A stretch of DNA of 64,000 nucleotides, from assembly GCA_022793795.1 (NCBI GenBank), contig JAAWDM010000046.1:1-64000 (forward strand). The letters are read 5' to 3'. Under the pieces are notes generated by a model. It was not told where the DNA came from. It saw only the letters and a program-made list of their open reading frames with translations, and did no database searches. Source of the stretch: Bacillota bacterium. GTDB taxonomy: Bacteria > Bacillota > Clostridia > Peptostreptococcales > Anaerovoracaceae. The first letter of the stretch is position 1; every line of letters starts with the position of its first letter. This document shows, piece after piece, positions 35,927-45,048 of this stretch. Position numbers and translations under genes: made by a program.

Positions 35927-38290
35927 ATGGTATCGGATAGAATTTCCAGGTTAGTTGATAAGGCTCGGGATACGACCCCTACTGTATGTTTAGATCGAGC
36001 AAGATTGGTAACAGAATTTTGCAAAAAACCGTCCATAGAGCCTTTCTTGCTCAGAAGAGCAAAGATGTTTCAGTATGTGTTAGAAAACAAGAAAATTTTT
36101 ATAGATGAGGACTGGCTAATGGCTGGTCACACCACGTCCCGTTTGAGAGCCGTCAACATATTTCCTGAAATGTCAGGATGGCTCAGAGAGGAATGGGATA
36201 TTTTGGATAAGCGGAAGTTTGATAATTTTCAGTTTGCTTCTCCGGAAGAAAAAAAGGAACTGGCAGAAATTTTAGAGGAATGGGAAGGCCAGACTTTTGA
36301 AGATTTAACAGCAGCCCAATATAATGAACAGGAACTGGAGGCCTTAGAGGTGGGTGTAATGACCAAGGGCGTCTCCAAGCAGTCTACCATGTGTATGAAC
36401 GCCGATTATCCTGAAATCGTAAAGGTTGGGTATCGTCATTATATCCACCAGTGTAAGAAAAGGCTGGAAGATCTGGAAACAGAAGAGATGACCCTAGAAA
36501 AGATGAATCGGAAATATACCTGGCAGGCCATGATCATCGCCATGGAGGCAGTTATCAATTTTGCACATAGATATGCTGATCTAGCTGAAGAGATGGCTGC
36601 CCAATGTAAGGATGAAAAGAGAAAAGCAGAGCTTTTGACCATGGCTGCTGATTGTAGAGTGGTTCCTGAAAATCCACCGCAGACATTTCAACAGGTTTTA
36701 CAGCTTGTGCTTTTTACCCAATGCGCTTTTATGATTGAAAACAATGGATATCATCATCCAATCGGCAGACTAGATCAGTATCTGTATCCGTTCTACGAAA
36801 AGGCGCTGGCTGATGGACAGTCTAAAGAGTTTCTAACAGATCTGCTCCATGAATTTAAGCTACGATTTGAAGAAATGTGGTATCTGCGAAGTGCAGGCGA
36901 AGCAGAGGCGTATCCAGGCTGTGCGTTATATATCCATATTGTTTTAGGCGGTGTGAAAGCAGATGGGACAGATGCTTGTAATGATTTGACACGGCTGATT
37001 CTGCGGGGAATGGAAGATTTACAGACAAAAGAACCGTGCGTTTCCTTCCGCTATCACGAAAGTGTGGATGAAGAGACCTTCCGCCTTGCAGTGAAGGTTG
37101 CCTTAAACGGTGATAGCCATCCAGCATTCTTTAACGATGGAGCCAATGTCATTAGCCTGCAAGAGCTGGGGTTCAGCTTGGAAGAGGCCAGGGATTACAG
37201 CCTTGTGGGCTGTACAGAGGCCATTGTGGCAGGAAAATCGGATTATCAGTCCAATACAGGCTTCTTTAATACGCTTAAGGTCTTTGAACTTGCTTTAAAC
37301 GATGGCAGAGATCCGGTTACAGGCAGGCAGATCGGGCCTCATACAGGTCAGGGTAGAGAATTTACCTCTATGGAACAGATCAAAGAAGCCTATCTGATTC
37401 AGCAGGAATATTTTGTGAAGATGTTTGTTAGAATGTTCGACAAGGTGGTATCCTGTCATGCATATGCATGTCCCACTATTACTGGTTCCTGTTTTGTAGA
37501 AGGTTGCATTGAAAATGGGACGATCATGCAGCAGGCAGGATGTCCGCATCGCTGGGGCGCCTTCGGTGTGACGGGACTGGCAAACCTTGTAGATTCTCTT
37601 GCAGCCATTGAGGAGTGTGTATTTAATAAGAAATACTTGACCATGGACCAGCTGATGGATCTACTTGAAACTAATTTTGAGGGTAGAGAAGAAATGCGGC
37701 AGATGCTCATAAATAGAGCTCCAAAGTATGGAAACGATATTGAGCAGGTTGATAAATACACAGAATTTGTGGCAGCATCTATTAACCGTGAGGCTAAGAA
37801 GTATCGTGACGCTCGTGGAGGAGAATTTGATATCGTATTTGCAACCCAGTCCTATAATATGGTTCTTGGCAAAATCATCGGGGCTACGCCAGACGGGCGG
37901 AAGGCCTTTACGCCAGTGGCAGATAATGCGTCTCCGATGATCGGTATGGATGTCAATGGGCCAACAGCTGTAGTAAAGTCTGTGAATTCTGGAAAGAGAT
38001 GCAATGCTCAGGGAGGCTATTTATTGAACCAGAGATTTGACCCTCATATCATCAAGGGAGAGAAGGGAATCGATATTTTGGAGACGGTTCTTCGAGCTCA
38101 CTTTGGATACGAAGGGGAGCATATGCAAATCAATGTGGTAGACAATGAAACCCTAAGGGACGCACAGGTTCATCCAGAGAATTACCGTAATTTGTTGGTA
38201 CGTGTTGCTGGCTATTCAGCATTTTTCGTGGATTTGGAAAAGAGTATCCAGGAAAATATCATTGAAAGAACAATTCAAAAAAACATATAG
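35927..38290 (+). CDS. glycyl radical enzyme 1, HypD/HplG-type eliminase
   Basis: The 787-residue protein has the length of hydroxyproline glycyl radical enzymes. The active-site loop is VGCTEA (Cys429, with Glu431 placed as the general base of eliminases). The radical glycine is Gly762 in VRVAGYSAFF. It lacks the CC pair of pyruvate formate-lyase. With OrtAB and a proline-racemase-family epimerase in the same module, it or its paralogue is a good candidate for trans-4-hydroxy-D-proline C-N lyase (HplG), making 2-amino-4-ketopentanoate. GGAGGATGAGAG precedes the ATG. Confidence 0.88.
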   Translation: MVSDRISRLVDKARDTTPTVCLDRARLVTEFCKKPSIEPFLLRRAKMFQYVLENKKIFIDEDWLMAGHTTSRLRAVNIFPEMSGWLREEWDILDKRKFDNFQFASPEEKKELAEILEEWEGQTFEDLTAAQYNEQELEALEVGVMTKGVSKQSTMCMNADYPEIVKVGYRHYIHQCKKRLEDLETEEMTLEKMNRKYTWQAMIIAMEAVINFAHRYADLAEEMAAQCKDEKRKAELLTMAADCRVVPENPPQTFQQVLQLVLFTQCAFMIENNGYHHPIGRLDQYLYPFYEKALADGQSKEFLTDLLHEFKLRFEEMWYLRSAGEAEAYPGCALYIHIVLGGVKADGTDACNDLTRLILRGMEDLQTKEPCVSFRYHESVDEETFRLAVKVALNGDSHPAFFNDGANVISLQELGFSLEEARDYSLVGCTEAIVAGKSDYQSNTGFFNTLKVFELALNDGRDPVTGRQIGPHTGQGREFTSMEQIKEAYLIQQEYFVKMFVRMFDKVVSCHAYACPTITGSCFVEGCIENGTIMQQAGCPHRWGAFGVTGLANLVDSLAAIEECVFNKKYLTMDQLMDLLETNFEGREEMRQMLINRAPKYGNDIEQVDKYTEFVAASINREAKKYRDARGGEFDIVFATQSYNMVLGKIIGATPDGRKAFTPVADNASPMIGMDVNGPTAVVKSVNSGKRCNAQGGYLLNQRFDPHIIKGEKGIDILETVLRAHFGYEGEHMQINVVDNETLRDAQVHPENYRNLLVRVAGYSAFFVDLEKSIQENIIERTIQKNI

Positions 38291-38320
38291 GGCAGTCAAG
38301 TAGCGTAAGGAGGAATGGGG

Positions 38321-39061
38321 ATGTTATTAGAAAATAAAAAGGTCTTAATTACAGGAGCTGGCCGCGGCATCGGTCGCCAGACTGCTATAGATATGGCTAA
38401 GGCAGGCGCGATCATACTGGGAGTAGGCCGCACGCAAGCGCCTCTTGATGAAATGGCTAGCAAGGTAAAGGAACTAGGGGGCAGGGTGTATACCGCCACA
38501 ATGGATGTCGCTGATTATGAGGATTCGAAACGGGTCATCAATGGTCTGGCAGATGAAGCGGGCGGCATTGATATACTAGTCAACTGTGCAGCGATTTTTG
38601 AGGAGGCATTTTTTATAGATATGACGCCGCAGCAATGGCAGCGGACGGTTTCCATTGACTTAGACGGTGTGTATCATGTTACCCACGTGACCCTGCCATA
38701 TTTGATAAAGGCCAGAGGAGCGGTGGTAAATGTGGTTTCTCAGGATGCGTTTTATGGTTGTCCAGGATATAGCCACTATGCAGCCTGCAAGGCGGCAGTG
38801 GTCGGTCTAACCCGAACTCTTGCAAAAGAGCTGGGACCTGACGGTGTTCGTCTCAACTGCGTTGCGCCAGGTATTACGGAGACAGAGATGACTAAGGATA
38901 GAATTGCCACAGGGAAAGAAGGCTATCTAGAGAAATTGCCGGTAGGGCATATCGGTCAGCCAGAGGAGATTGCCAGCGCCATCGTGTACCTGGCGTCCCC
39001 AAAGGCAAGCTATATTACAGGCCAGGTTATTCACGCCAATGGAGGCATGTATCTGGGATAG
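38321..39061 (+). CDS. short-chain dehydrogenase/reductase (SDR)
   Basis: The 246-residue classical SDR has the cofactor motif TGAGRGIG (about 11-18), NCAA in place of NNAG, and catalytic YSHYAACK (about 150). The ATG at 38321 follows AAGGAGG at proper distance; the ATG at 38315 is too close. It lies between two glycyl radical enzyme genes. Mammalian BDH2, also an SDR, reduces 4-oxo-L-proline to cis-4-hydroxy-L-proline, so a role in forming or removing the substrate epimer is plausible but unproven. Confidence 0.85.
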   Translation: MLLENKKVLITGAGRGIGRQTAIDMAKAGAIILGVGRTQAPLDEMASKVKELGGRVYTATMDVADYEDSKRVINGLADEAGGIDILVNCAAIFEEAFFIDMTPQQWQRTVSIDLDGVYHVTHVTLPYLIKARGAVVNVVSQDAFYGCPGYSHYAACKAAVVGLTRTLAKELGPDGVRLNCVAPGITETEMTKDRIATGKEGYLEKLPVGHIGQPEEIASAIVYLASPKASYITGQVIHANGGMYLG

Positions 39062-39103
39062 TGTGTAATTCTTTATATCATGCACCGCTATCAGTGTTTA
39101 TAA

Positions 39104-39180
39104 AAATACACATGGTTTAACGGAAATGACAGATATATGACATATTCTGCAAAACAAAGAGAGTTATGCCATGTGTATTT
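39104..39180. repeat. inverted repeat ahead of the activase promoter
   Basis: AAATACACATGG (39104-39115) and CCATGTGTATTT (39169-39180) are perfect inverse copies 53 bp apart, ending 48 bp upstream of the -24/-12 promoter. Position and shared TACACA core with the palindrome at 30070-30084 make them candidate activator half-sites. The rest of the 243-bp gap has no gene. Confidence 0.55.
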
Positions 39181-39227
39181 CTGCTAAAAGAGAAGGGATT
39201 TACGGGTTTTTCACCAAGACATAATGA

Positions 39228-39243
39228 TTGGCATAAAATTTGC
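39228..39243 (+). promoter_or_regulatory. sigma-54 promoter of activase and GRE 2
   Basis: TTGGCAT-AAAAT-TTGC, 62 bp before the activase start codon. Confidence 0.85.
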
Positions 39244-39304
39244 GAAATAATTATTGATATAGTAGTAAAACAAGTCAGAATTAAACGATATAGGAGGAAC
39301 ATGG

Positions 39305-40234
39305 ATGATATTCAATATCCAAAAATGTTCGATTCATGACGGGGAAGGCCTTCGGACGCTGGTATTCTTTAAAGGATGTCCTTTAAGATGTCCATGGTGT
39401 GCTAACCCAGAATCCCAGTCCTATGGGTGTGATATTACAGAGTATCCGTCGAAATGTGTGGGATGTGGCTTATGTATGGATAACTGTCCACAAAAGGCCA
39501 TCAGCAGAGCAGATGGACACATTGATAGGAACCTTTGTATAGCCGGATGTACGGCATGTACAGATATATGCTATGCAGAAGCCAAGAGAAGTGTGGGAAA
39601 AGATTACACCATAGAGGAGCTGTTTCATGAAATTAAAAAGGATAAGGTATTTTATGATATAAAAGGCGGCGGCGTAACCTTTTCTGGAGGGGAACCACTG
39701 ACTTACGGAAACTATCTGGAGCAGATCGCTAAAAAATGTAAAGAAAACAGAATCAATGTTTGCATTGAAAGCTGCGGGTACAGCGATTTCCAGTCCTTTG
39801 AAGGGGCTCTGGCCTATATTGATGCCATGTTCATAGACGTAAAACTGATAGACTCTAAGAGACATAAAGAAATTACCGGATTTGGAAATGAGCTGATTTT
39901 AACCAATATTAAAAGAATTTCCGAATATGGAATTCCCATTACCATCAGAACACCGGTTGTACCTGGATATACCGACTCACCAGAAAACATTGTAGGAATT
40001 GCTCAGTTTGTTAAGAGTCTACCAACGGTTAGAGAGTATGAACTTTTGGTATATCACAATTTGGGTGAATCCAAGTATAACGCCATGGGAAAACCTTATG
40101 CTTTGAAGGGGATCAAACCGCCATCAGATGAACAGATGCTCGGGCTGACGAAACTTGCCAATAACATTTTAAATCCACACGGAAAACAGTGTTTTTATAT
40201 GAAGGATAACAAAAAGGAGGGAATTACATGTTAA
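39305..40234 (+). CDS. glycyl radical enzyme activating enzyme (radical SAM)
   Basis: The 309-residue protein installs the glycyl radical. The radical SAM cluster is CPLRCPWC (Cys-x3-Cys-x2-Cys, about 29-36). Two further cysteine groups, CVGCGLCMDNC and CTACTDIC, bind accessory [4Fe-4S] clusters as in most non-PFL activases. GGEP (in FSGGEPL) is the SAM-binding motif. GGAGG precedes the ATG. It overlaps GRE 2 by seven bases and is the only activase in the window, so it may serve both GRE 1 and GRE 2. Confidence 0.93.
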   Translation: MIFNIQKCSIHDGEGLRTLVFFKGCPLRCPWCANPESQSYGCDITEYPSKCVGCGLCMDNCPQKAISRADGHIDRNLCIAGCTACTDICYAEAKRSVGKDYTIEELFHEIKKDKVFYDIKGGGVTFSGGEPLTYGNYLEQIAKKCKENRINVCIESCGYSDFQSFEGALAYIDAMFIDVKLIDSKRHKEITGFGNELILTNIKRISEYGIPITIRTPVVPGYTDSPENIVGIAQFVKSLPTVREYELLVYHNLGESKYNAMGKPYALKGIKPPSDEQMLGLTKLANNILNPHGKQCFYMKDNKKEGITC

Positions 40235-42585
40235 CACCTAGAATTATAAGATTGAATGATAAGGTCAGGAATACAGAACCGACCATTGACCTGGATAGAG
40301 CGAAACTGATCACAGAGTTTTACAGTCAGCCGTCCATGGACAATTATATTTTGCGGAGGGCAAAGGCATTTCAATACTTTCTCGAGAATAAGAAAATATT
40401 TATTGATGAGGATTCACAGATTGCTGGTCATGCGGGCGACCGGATTCAGGCGGTTCCATTGCATCCGGATGTGACCAAATGGCTGTATGATGATTTCGAT
40501 ACGCTGGATAAAAGAGTGTCCGACCATATTTCCTTTAGAAGTGAAGAGGAGAGAGAGGAACTCCGGGAGCTGGTGGGAAGATGGCAAGGGAATACCTTTG
40601 GGGATTTTGCTGCCGATTTGGAAGAGGACGATGTAAAGGATATGATTGATGCTTTGGTATTTACCCATGGCGTTTCCAATCAGTCCACCATGAACCATAC
40701 GCCGGACTATGACAGCTTAATAAAGTATGGATATCGCCACTATATCGATGAATGTAAGGAAAAACTGGCAAACCATGTATGCAATGATGTGTATGACATG
40801 GAGCAGAGAATCACATGGCAGGCTATGATTATCGTCATGGAAGCCATCATAACCTTTGCCCATCGTTATGCAGATTTGGCTGAAATGCAGGCAGCGGAGT
40901 GCAAGGATGAAAAGCGAAAAGCAGAACTTCTGGCTATGGCTCAGTGCTGTAGAACCGTTCCGGAATATGCTCCAAAGACTTTCCTGCAGGGCGTGCAGCT
41001 GGTATGGTTTACCCACCTGGCCATCGTGTTAGAGGCGGTTGGTGGCGACCATTGCTTAGGCCGCTTCGATCAGTACATGTATCCTTTCTTTGAAAAGGAG
41101 ACGGCAGAGGGAAAAGATGAAATCTATTTCCAGGAGTTGATTCATGAGTTTAAGCTGAAAATTGCTGAGCTGTGGAACATTCGTCAATACAAGGAATCTA
41201 TTGCTGTACCGGGCTGTCCTCTGTGGATGCATGTTATGCTGGGCGGTGTAAAGGAGAACGGTAAGGATGCATGTAATGAATTGACCAATGTGTTTCTCCG
41301 CTGCCTGTTGGATTTACAGACTGATGAGCCTTGTATCTCCTTCCGATTCCATCCAAATGTCAATGAAGAGACTTTCCGTCTTGCTATTAGAGCAGCCAGG
41401 GATACTGGCGGACATCCAGCCTTCTATAACGATACCGCTGCCATCACCTATTTGCTTAGCTTAGGTTTTACCCTAAAGGAAGCAAGAAACTGGGGCATTT
41501 GCGGATGTATTGAGCCGATTGTCTGCGGCATTACCGACTTCCAGACCAATTCGGGCAACTTCAATGTCAATAAGATTCTGGAAATCACTCTTCATAACGG
41601 CTATGACCCTGTGTCAAAAAAGCAGCTGGGTATTAAAACCGGAGATGTGAAGGATTTTACCTGCATTGAGGATATTATGAAAGCCTTTGAAGCACAGCTT
41701 GATTTCTTCATGGAAAAGTTTATTAAGATGGCCAATACCACCCTGGCAGGTCATGCGTTCACTCTGCCAACCATCACAGCTTCCTGCTTCTCTGTGGGTT
41801 GTATTGAAAAGGGTAAGATGCTGCAGCAGAAGGGTTCGGATCACCATTATACTACCGTGTCCATCGCCAGCATGGCAAACCTGATTGATTCCTTCGCAGC
41901 CATGGAAGAATGTGTATTCAATAAAAAGTATCTGAATATGGAAGATCTGCTTCATCTAATGGATACTAATTTTGAGGGCAACGAGAATATGCGCCAGCTT
42001 CTCATCAACAAAGCGCCTAAGTTTGGAAATAATATCGAGCAGGCTGACAAGTATGGTGAATGGTTTGTAGATACCATCGACCGTTCTATGAAGCGGTTTA
42101 AGGATGCTCATGGCGGCCAGTGGACCAGCCTCCACGCTACGGTTGTATATAATGTGGCCATGGGTAAGACAGTAGGCGCTATGCCGGATGGCAGATTGGC
42201 CTTCTCGCCTTTGGCAGACAATGCATCCCCTATGATCGGCATGGATGTCAATGGGCCGACTGCTGTGGTTAACTCCCTTGCAGCCTGTGATGAAATGATT
42301 CCTCAAAGCGGCATGTTGCTTAACCAAAGATTCGACCCTACTATTGCAGCTGGTGAAAAGGGCATCGACATCATTGAAAGCGTATTTCGTGCCCACTTCG
42401 CTCAGGGAGGCTATCACGTCCAGATCAATGTGCTGGATGATGAAACCCTTTTGGCAGCTCAAAAGGAGCCGGATAAGTATAAAAATATTATCGTTCGTGT
42501 AGCAGGTTATTCAGCCTATTTCGTGGAACTGGGCAAGGAAATTCAGGATAATATCATTCAGAGAACCATTCAAAAGGGATTGTAA
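40228..42585 (+). CDS. glycyl radical enzyme 2, HypD/HplG-type eliminase
   Basis: The 785-residue paralogue of GRE 1 is colinear with it throughout (both begin with RIIRLNDKVR or a close variant and end with ERTIQK or QRTIQK). The active-site loop is CGCIEP (Cys427, Glu429) and the radical glycine is Gly760 in VRVAGYSAYF. It is translationally coupled to the activase. Substrate-pocket differences between the paralogues suggest different hydroxyproline isomers or another cyclic amine; which one opens trans-4-hydroxy-D-proline cannot be told here. A terminator follows. Confidence 0.88.
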   Translation: MLTPRIIRLNDKVRNTEPTIDLDRAKLITEFYSQPSMDNYILRRAKAFQYFLENKKIFIDEDSQIAGHAGDRIQAVPLHPDVTKWLYDDFDTLDKRVSDHISFRSEEEREELRELVGRWQGNTFGDFAADLEEDDVKDMIDALVFTHGVSNQSTMNHTPDYDSLIKYGYRHYIDECKEKLANHVCNDVYDMEQRITWQAMIIVMEAIITFAHRYADLAEMQAAECKDEKRKAELLAMAQCCRTVPEYAPKTFLQGVQLVWFTHLAIVLEAVGGDHCLGRFDQYMYPFFEKETAEGKDEIYFQELIHEFKLKIAELWNIRQYKESIAVPGCPLWMHVMLGGVKENGKDACNELTNVFLRCLLDLQTDEPCISFRFHPNVNEETFRLAIRAARDTGGHPAFYNDTAAITYLLSLGFTLKEARNWGICGCIEPIVCGITDFQTNSGNFNVNKILEITLHNGYDPVSKKQLGIKTGDVKDFTCIEDIMKAFEAQLDFFMEKFIKMANTTLAGHAFTLPTITASCFSVGCIEKGKMLQQKGSDHHYTTVSIASMANLIDSFAAMEECVFNKKYLNMEDLLHLMDTNFEGNENMRQLLINKAPKFGNNIEQADKYGEWFVDTIDRSMKRFKDAHGGQWTSLHATVVYNVAMGKTVGAMPDGRLAFSPLADNASPMIGMDVNGPTAVVNSLAACDEMIPQSGMLLNQRFDPTIAAGEKGIDIIESVFRAHFAQGGYHVQINVLDDETLLAAQKEPDKYKNIIVRVAGYSAYFVELGKEIQDNIIQRTIQKGL

Positions 42586-42605
42586 TAGGAGAAAGACTAT
42601 AGAAA

Positions 42606-42638
42606 ACACAGCCAGTTAAGCGCTGGCTGTGTCTTTTT
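42606..42638. terminator. terminator shared by GRE 2 and RNase HI
   Basis: CACAGCCAG pairs with CTGGCTGTG, followed by TCTTTTTCT. The hairpin overlaps the last codons and stop of the convergent RNase HI gene. Confidence 0.8.
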
Positions 42639-43188
42639 CTGTATTTTCCCTCGCTTCCGTAATGCCCAGATTTGCCAATTCATCCACCAGGTTGTTCATC
42701 TTCGTCACATACTGGAAGTCCTCAAAACTGAAGGCAGCTCCGTTCCATTGGACAAATTTTTCATAGAGAGCATTGAAGTTGGTGGATTTGCTGTTAAGAT
42801 TTACATGACCTTTGACCCGAAAGAAGGTTACGTTATGCTGGCGTACCAGAGCTAGAAGCTCCTTCCAAAGCTCTTGATTTTCTACGGATTTGCGGGCTGC
42901 ATTTCTCCATTTGTTTTGCTCCCAGGATTCGTACCAACGCTCACGAAAACAGTTGGCCACATAGGCGCTGTCAGTGAATACTTCAATAGTTTGGCCTGGC
43001 TGCTTCAGGGCGCGGAAAGCCTGGATGACAGCAGTAAGCTCCATTCGATTGTTGGTGGTGTTGGCCTCTCCACCGTAAAGTTCTTTTCTATGTTCACCAA
43101 ATTCTAAGACTGCGCCCCAGCCGCCGAAATTAATATCGTTTTGGTTACCGGCACAGCCGCCGTCTGTATAGATTCTCAGAATAGACAT
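42616..43188 (-). CDS. rnhA: ribonuclease HI
   Basis: The 190-residue enzyme cuts the RNA strand of RNA-DNA hybrids. The acidic metal-binding residues are visible in IYTDGG (Asp9), NRMELTA (about Glu50), VFTDSAYV (about Asp73) and NNLVDELAN (about Asp173). An insertion at about 130-165 makes it longer than E. coli RNase HI. It is a single gene convergent with the GRE operon. Confidence 0.92.
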   Translation of the reverse strand: MSILRIYTDGGCAGNQNDINFGGWGAVLEFGEHRKELYGGEANTTNNRMELTAVIQAFRALKQPGQTIEVFTDSAYVANCFRERWYESWEQNKWRNAARKSVENQELWKELLALVRQHNVTFFRVKGHVNLNSKSTNFNALYEKFVQWNGAAFSFEDFQYVTKMNNLVDELANLGITEARENTEKDTASA

Positions 43189-43350
43189 GAAATACTCCTT
43201 TCGATTTTTGTGCTGTCTGCTTCTGCATCTTGCATATGTATATTATGGACTAATTTCTACTTTTTTACAACGAAAAATTGTTTTCAATTTTCTGTGCCAA
43301 ATGGGACAAGCCGTGGTATACTTAAAGGTAGCACCACTTGGGATCCTGAA

Positions 43351-43608
43351 ATGTTGTACAGAACCGAATATTTTTTAATTTTGTACAACATTTTAGCACC
43401 TTTTCCCTTTGCAAAGTCCGTTAATTAGGGTGGTTGTTGGCTGTTTGGGTTCATTTCGCAATTTTAGCCAACAAAAAGGTTAAAAAATGTTGGCTATTGT
43501 TTCTTTTTGTTTTCAAAAAGCCAACATTGAGGTCACTTTGAACGGATTTTATGGAGAAAATGGCAGATTTGTTGGTTAATTTTATGATTTTTTGCCCAAA
43601 AGCCAACA
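43351..43608. repeat. four inverted-repeat elements with fixed 31-bp half-site spacing
   Basis: In the 465-bp gap between rnhA and walJ there are four dyads. The half-sites start at 43352/43383, 43435/43466, 43488/43519 and 43570/43601, each exactly 31 bp apart. Three use TGTTGGCT (or TGTTGGTT) with AGCCAACA; the first uses TGTTGTAC with GTACAACA. Outer bases co-vary (T-A in the second, A-T in the third). This suggests either a protein binding half-sites three helical turns apart or repeated RNA hairpins. No gene or promoter is clear here. Confidence 0.75.
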
Positions 43609-43654
43609 ACTAGATGATTCCCACATGGATATGTAAAAAATGGGAGGCATTGGT

Positions 43655-44473
43655 TTGACCTTAGGATTTTGTTCATTTGCCAGCAGCAGTTCAGGAAACA
43701 GTTATTTGATAAAAAGTGAAACTACCAGCCTTTTGGTGGATGTGGGAATCAGCGCCGCTCAGATTATGAGCCGTTTGGCGGGCCTGGAAATGGAGGCCCA
43801 GGATATCGACGGAGTGCTTTTGACCCATGAACATATGGACCATGTAAAGAGCGTTTCTGCCTTTCACAAAAAAGCGCCCAAAGCCCATTTCGTAACATCA
43901 GAGGGAACCTTCTGCGCCTTGGAGGAGCGAGTACAGAAGGCGGTGGCAGCCAATTTAACTGTCATAGAAGGGAAGGGGCAGTTTTTTATTGGAGATATTT
44001 TGGTCACTCATTTCAGTCTTTCTCACGATGCGGCGGAGCCTATGGCCTATGCCTTTGAAAAGGATGGAAAGAAGGTTGCGGTTGTCACGGACACAGGGGT
44101 GATCACTGAGGAAATCTTTGAGGCTGTGGCTAATGCAGATATTCTGGCCCTTGAGGCAAACCATGAAGAAAATATTTTACTCTATGGCAGATATCCCTAT
44201 CAGGTGAAGCGGCGGATTCTCAGCGATAGAGGCCATCTGTCCAACGAGGCTGCGGGGAACTGTCTGACGCGAATATTGAAACGGCTGCGGGATGGAGGCA
44301 GTGAAAAGGTTCCCAGGGTCTATCTGGCCCATTTGAGCAAGGAGAATAATACGCCTCAGCAGGCCTTTCTCACAGTACGAAATGTATTGGAGGAGCAGGA
44401 TTTTTACATAGGAAAAGATATAACCCTGGAGGTTATTACAGCCGATGACCCCATGGGACTTGCAGTGATTTAG
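43655..44473 (+). CDS. walJ: MBL-fold hydrolase, WalJ/YycJ family
   Basis: The 272-residue metallo-beta-lactamase-fold protein has FCSFASSSSGNSYLI at the start and the metal motif LLTHEHMDH (about 60), typical of YycJ/WalJ, a putative exonuclease linked to the WalRK cell-wall system in Firmicutes. I chose the TTG at 43655, seven bases after GGGAGG; the ATG at 43640 is inside the ribosome-site region. No walRK lies here. It is followed 16 bp later by rlmH, a neighbourhood common in Firmicutes. Confidence 0.85.
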   Translation: MTLGFCSFASSSSGNSYLIKSETTSLLVDVGISAAQIMSRLAGLEMEAQDIDGVLLTHEHMDHVKSVSAFHKKAPKAHFVTSEGTFCALEERVQKAVAANLTVIEGKGQFFIGDILVTHFSLSHDAAEPMAYAFEKDGKKVAVVTDTGVITEEIFEAVANADILALEANHEENILLYGRYPYQVKRRILSDRGHLSNEAAGNCLTRILKRLRDGGSEKVPRVYLAHLSKENNTPQQAFLTVRNVLEEQDFYIGKDITLEVITADDPMGLAVI

Positions 44474-44489
44474 GAGCAGAGAAAAGAAT

Positions 44490-44969
44490 ATGCGAATTAG
44501 AGTGATCTGTATTGGAAAATTAAAGGAACGGTATTGGAGCGAAGCCATTACTGAATACAGTAAGCGGCTCTCTCGTTTCGTCAATCTGGAAATCGTAGAG
44601 CTGAAGGAAGCGCGGCTGCCAGATAAGGCCTCGGCAGCAGATGAGGAGAAGGTGAAAGAGGAAGAGGGAAAATCCATTCTGGCTAAAATAGAGGATGGAA
44701 CCTATGTGATTACCCTGGAAATCCAGGGAAAGCAGTTCAGTTCTGAAGAATTGGCCCATAAAGTGGAACAACTGGGATTAGAAGGCCACAGTGATATCGT
44801 CTTCGTTATCGGCGGCAGTTTAGGACTTTCCCAGCAGGTCAGCAAACGGGCGGATTTTAAGCTGTCCTTTTCAAAGATGACTTTCCCTCACCAGATGATG
44901 CGGGTGGTGCTTTTAGAACAGGTTTACAGGAGCTTTAAAATTATTCGCCATGAAACCTATCACAAATAA
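44490..44969 (+). CDS. rlmH: 23S rRNA pseudouridine(1915) N3-methyltransferase
   Basis: The 159-residue SPOUT methyltransferase modifies helix 69 of 23S rRNA. IGKLKERYW at the N-terminus, FVIGGSLGLS in the knotted SAM-binding region and the C-terminal MTFPHQMMRVVLLEQVYRSF are diagnostic. It is followed by a strong terminator. Confidence 0.96.
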   Translation: MRIRVICIGKLKERYWSEAITEYSKRLSRFVNLEIVELKEARLPDKASAADEEKVKEEEGKSILAKIEDGTYVITLEIQGKQFSSEELAHKVEQLGLEGHSDIVFVIGGSLGLSQQVSKRADFKLSFSKMTFPHQMMRVVLLEQVYRSFKIIRHETYHK

Positions 44970-44981
44970 ATCTGTAAAAGA

Positions 44982-45026
44982 AAAAGGTGCAGAGAATTTC
45001 AGCTTTGGAAACTCTGCACCTTTTTG
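44982..45026. terminator. bidirectional terminator between rlmH and arsR-like gene
   Basis: AAAAAGGTGCAGAG (44982-44995) pairs with CTCTGCACCTTTTT (45013-45026). Confidence 0.92.
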
Positions 45027-45048
45027 ACTTCTTTCACGTCAGCCAGCT

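Noticed and set aside
35927-42585. Pyruvate formate-lyase for the two glycyl radical enzymes
   Set aside because: Both lack the adjacent Cys-Cys pair of pyruvate formate-lyase and instead have Cys-x-Glu as in eliminases.
43351-43608. CRISPR-like array
   Set aside because: The short repeats alternate in orientation and the element spacing varies (53 to 83 bp); there are no cas genes or unique equal-length spacers.
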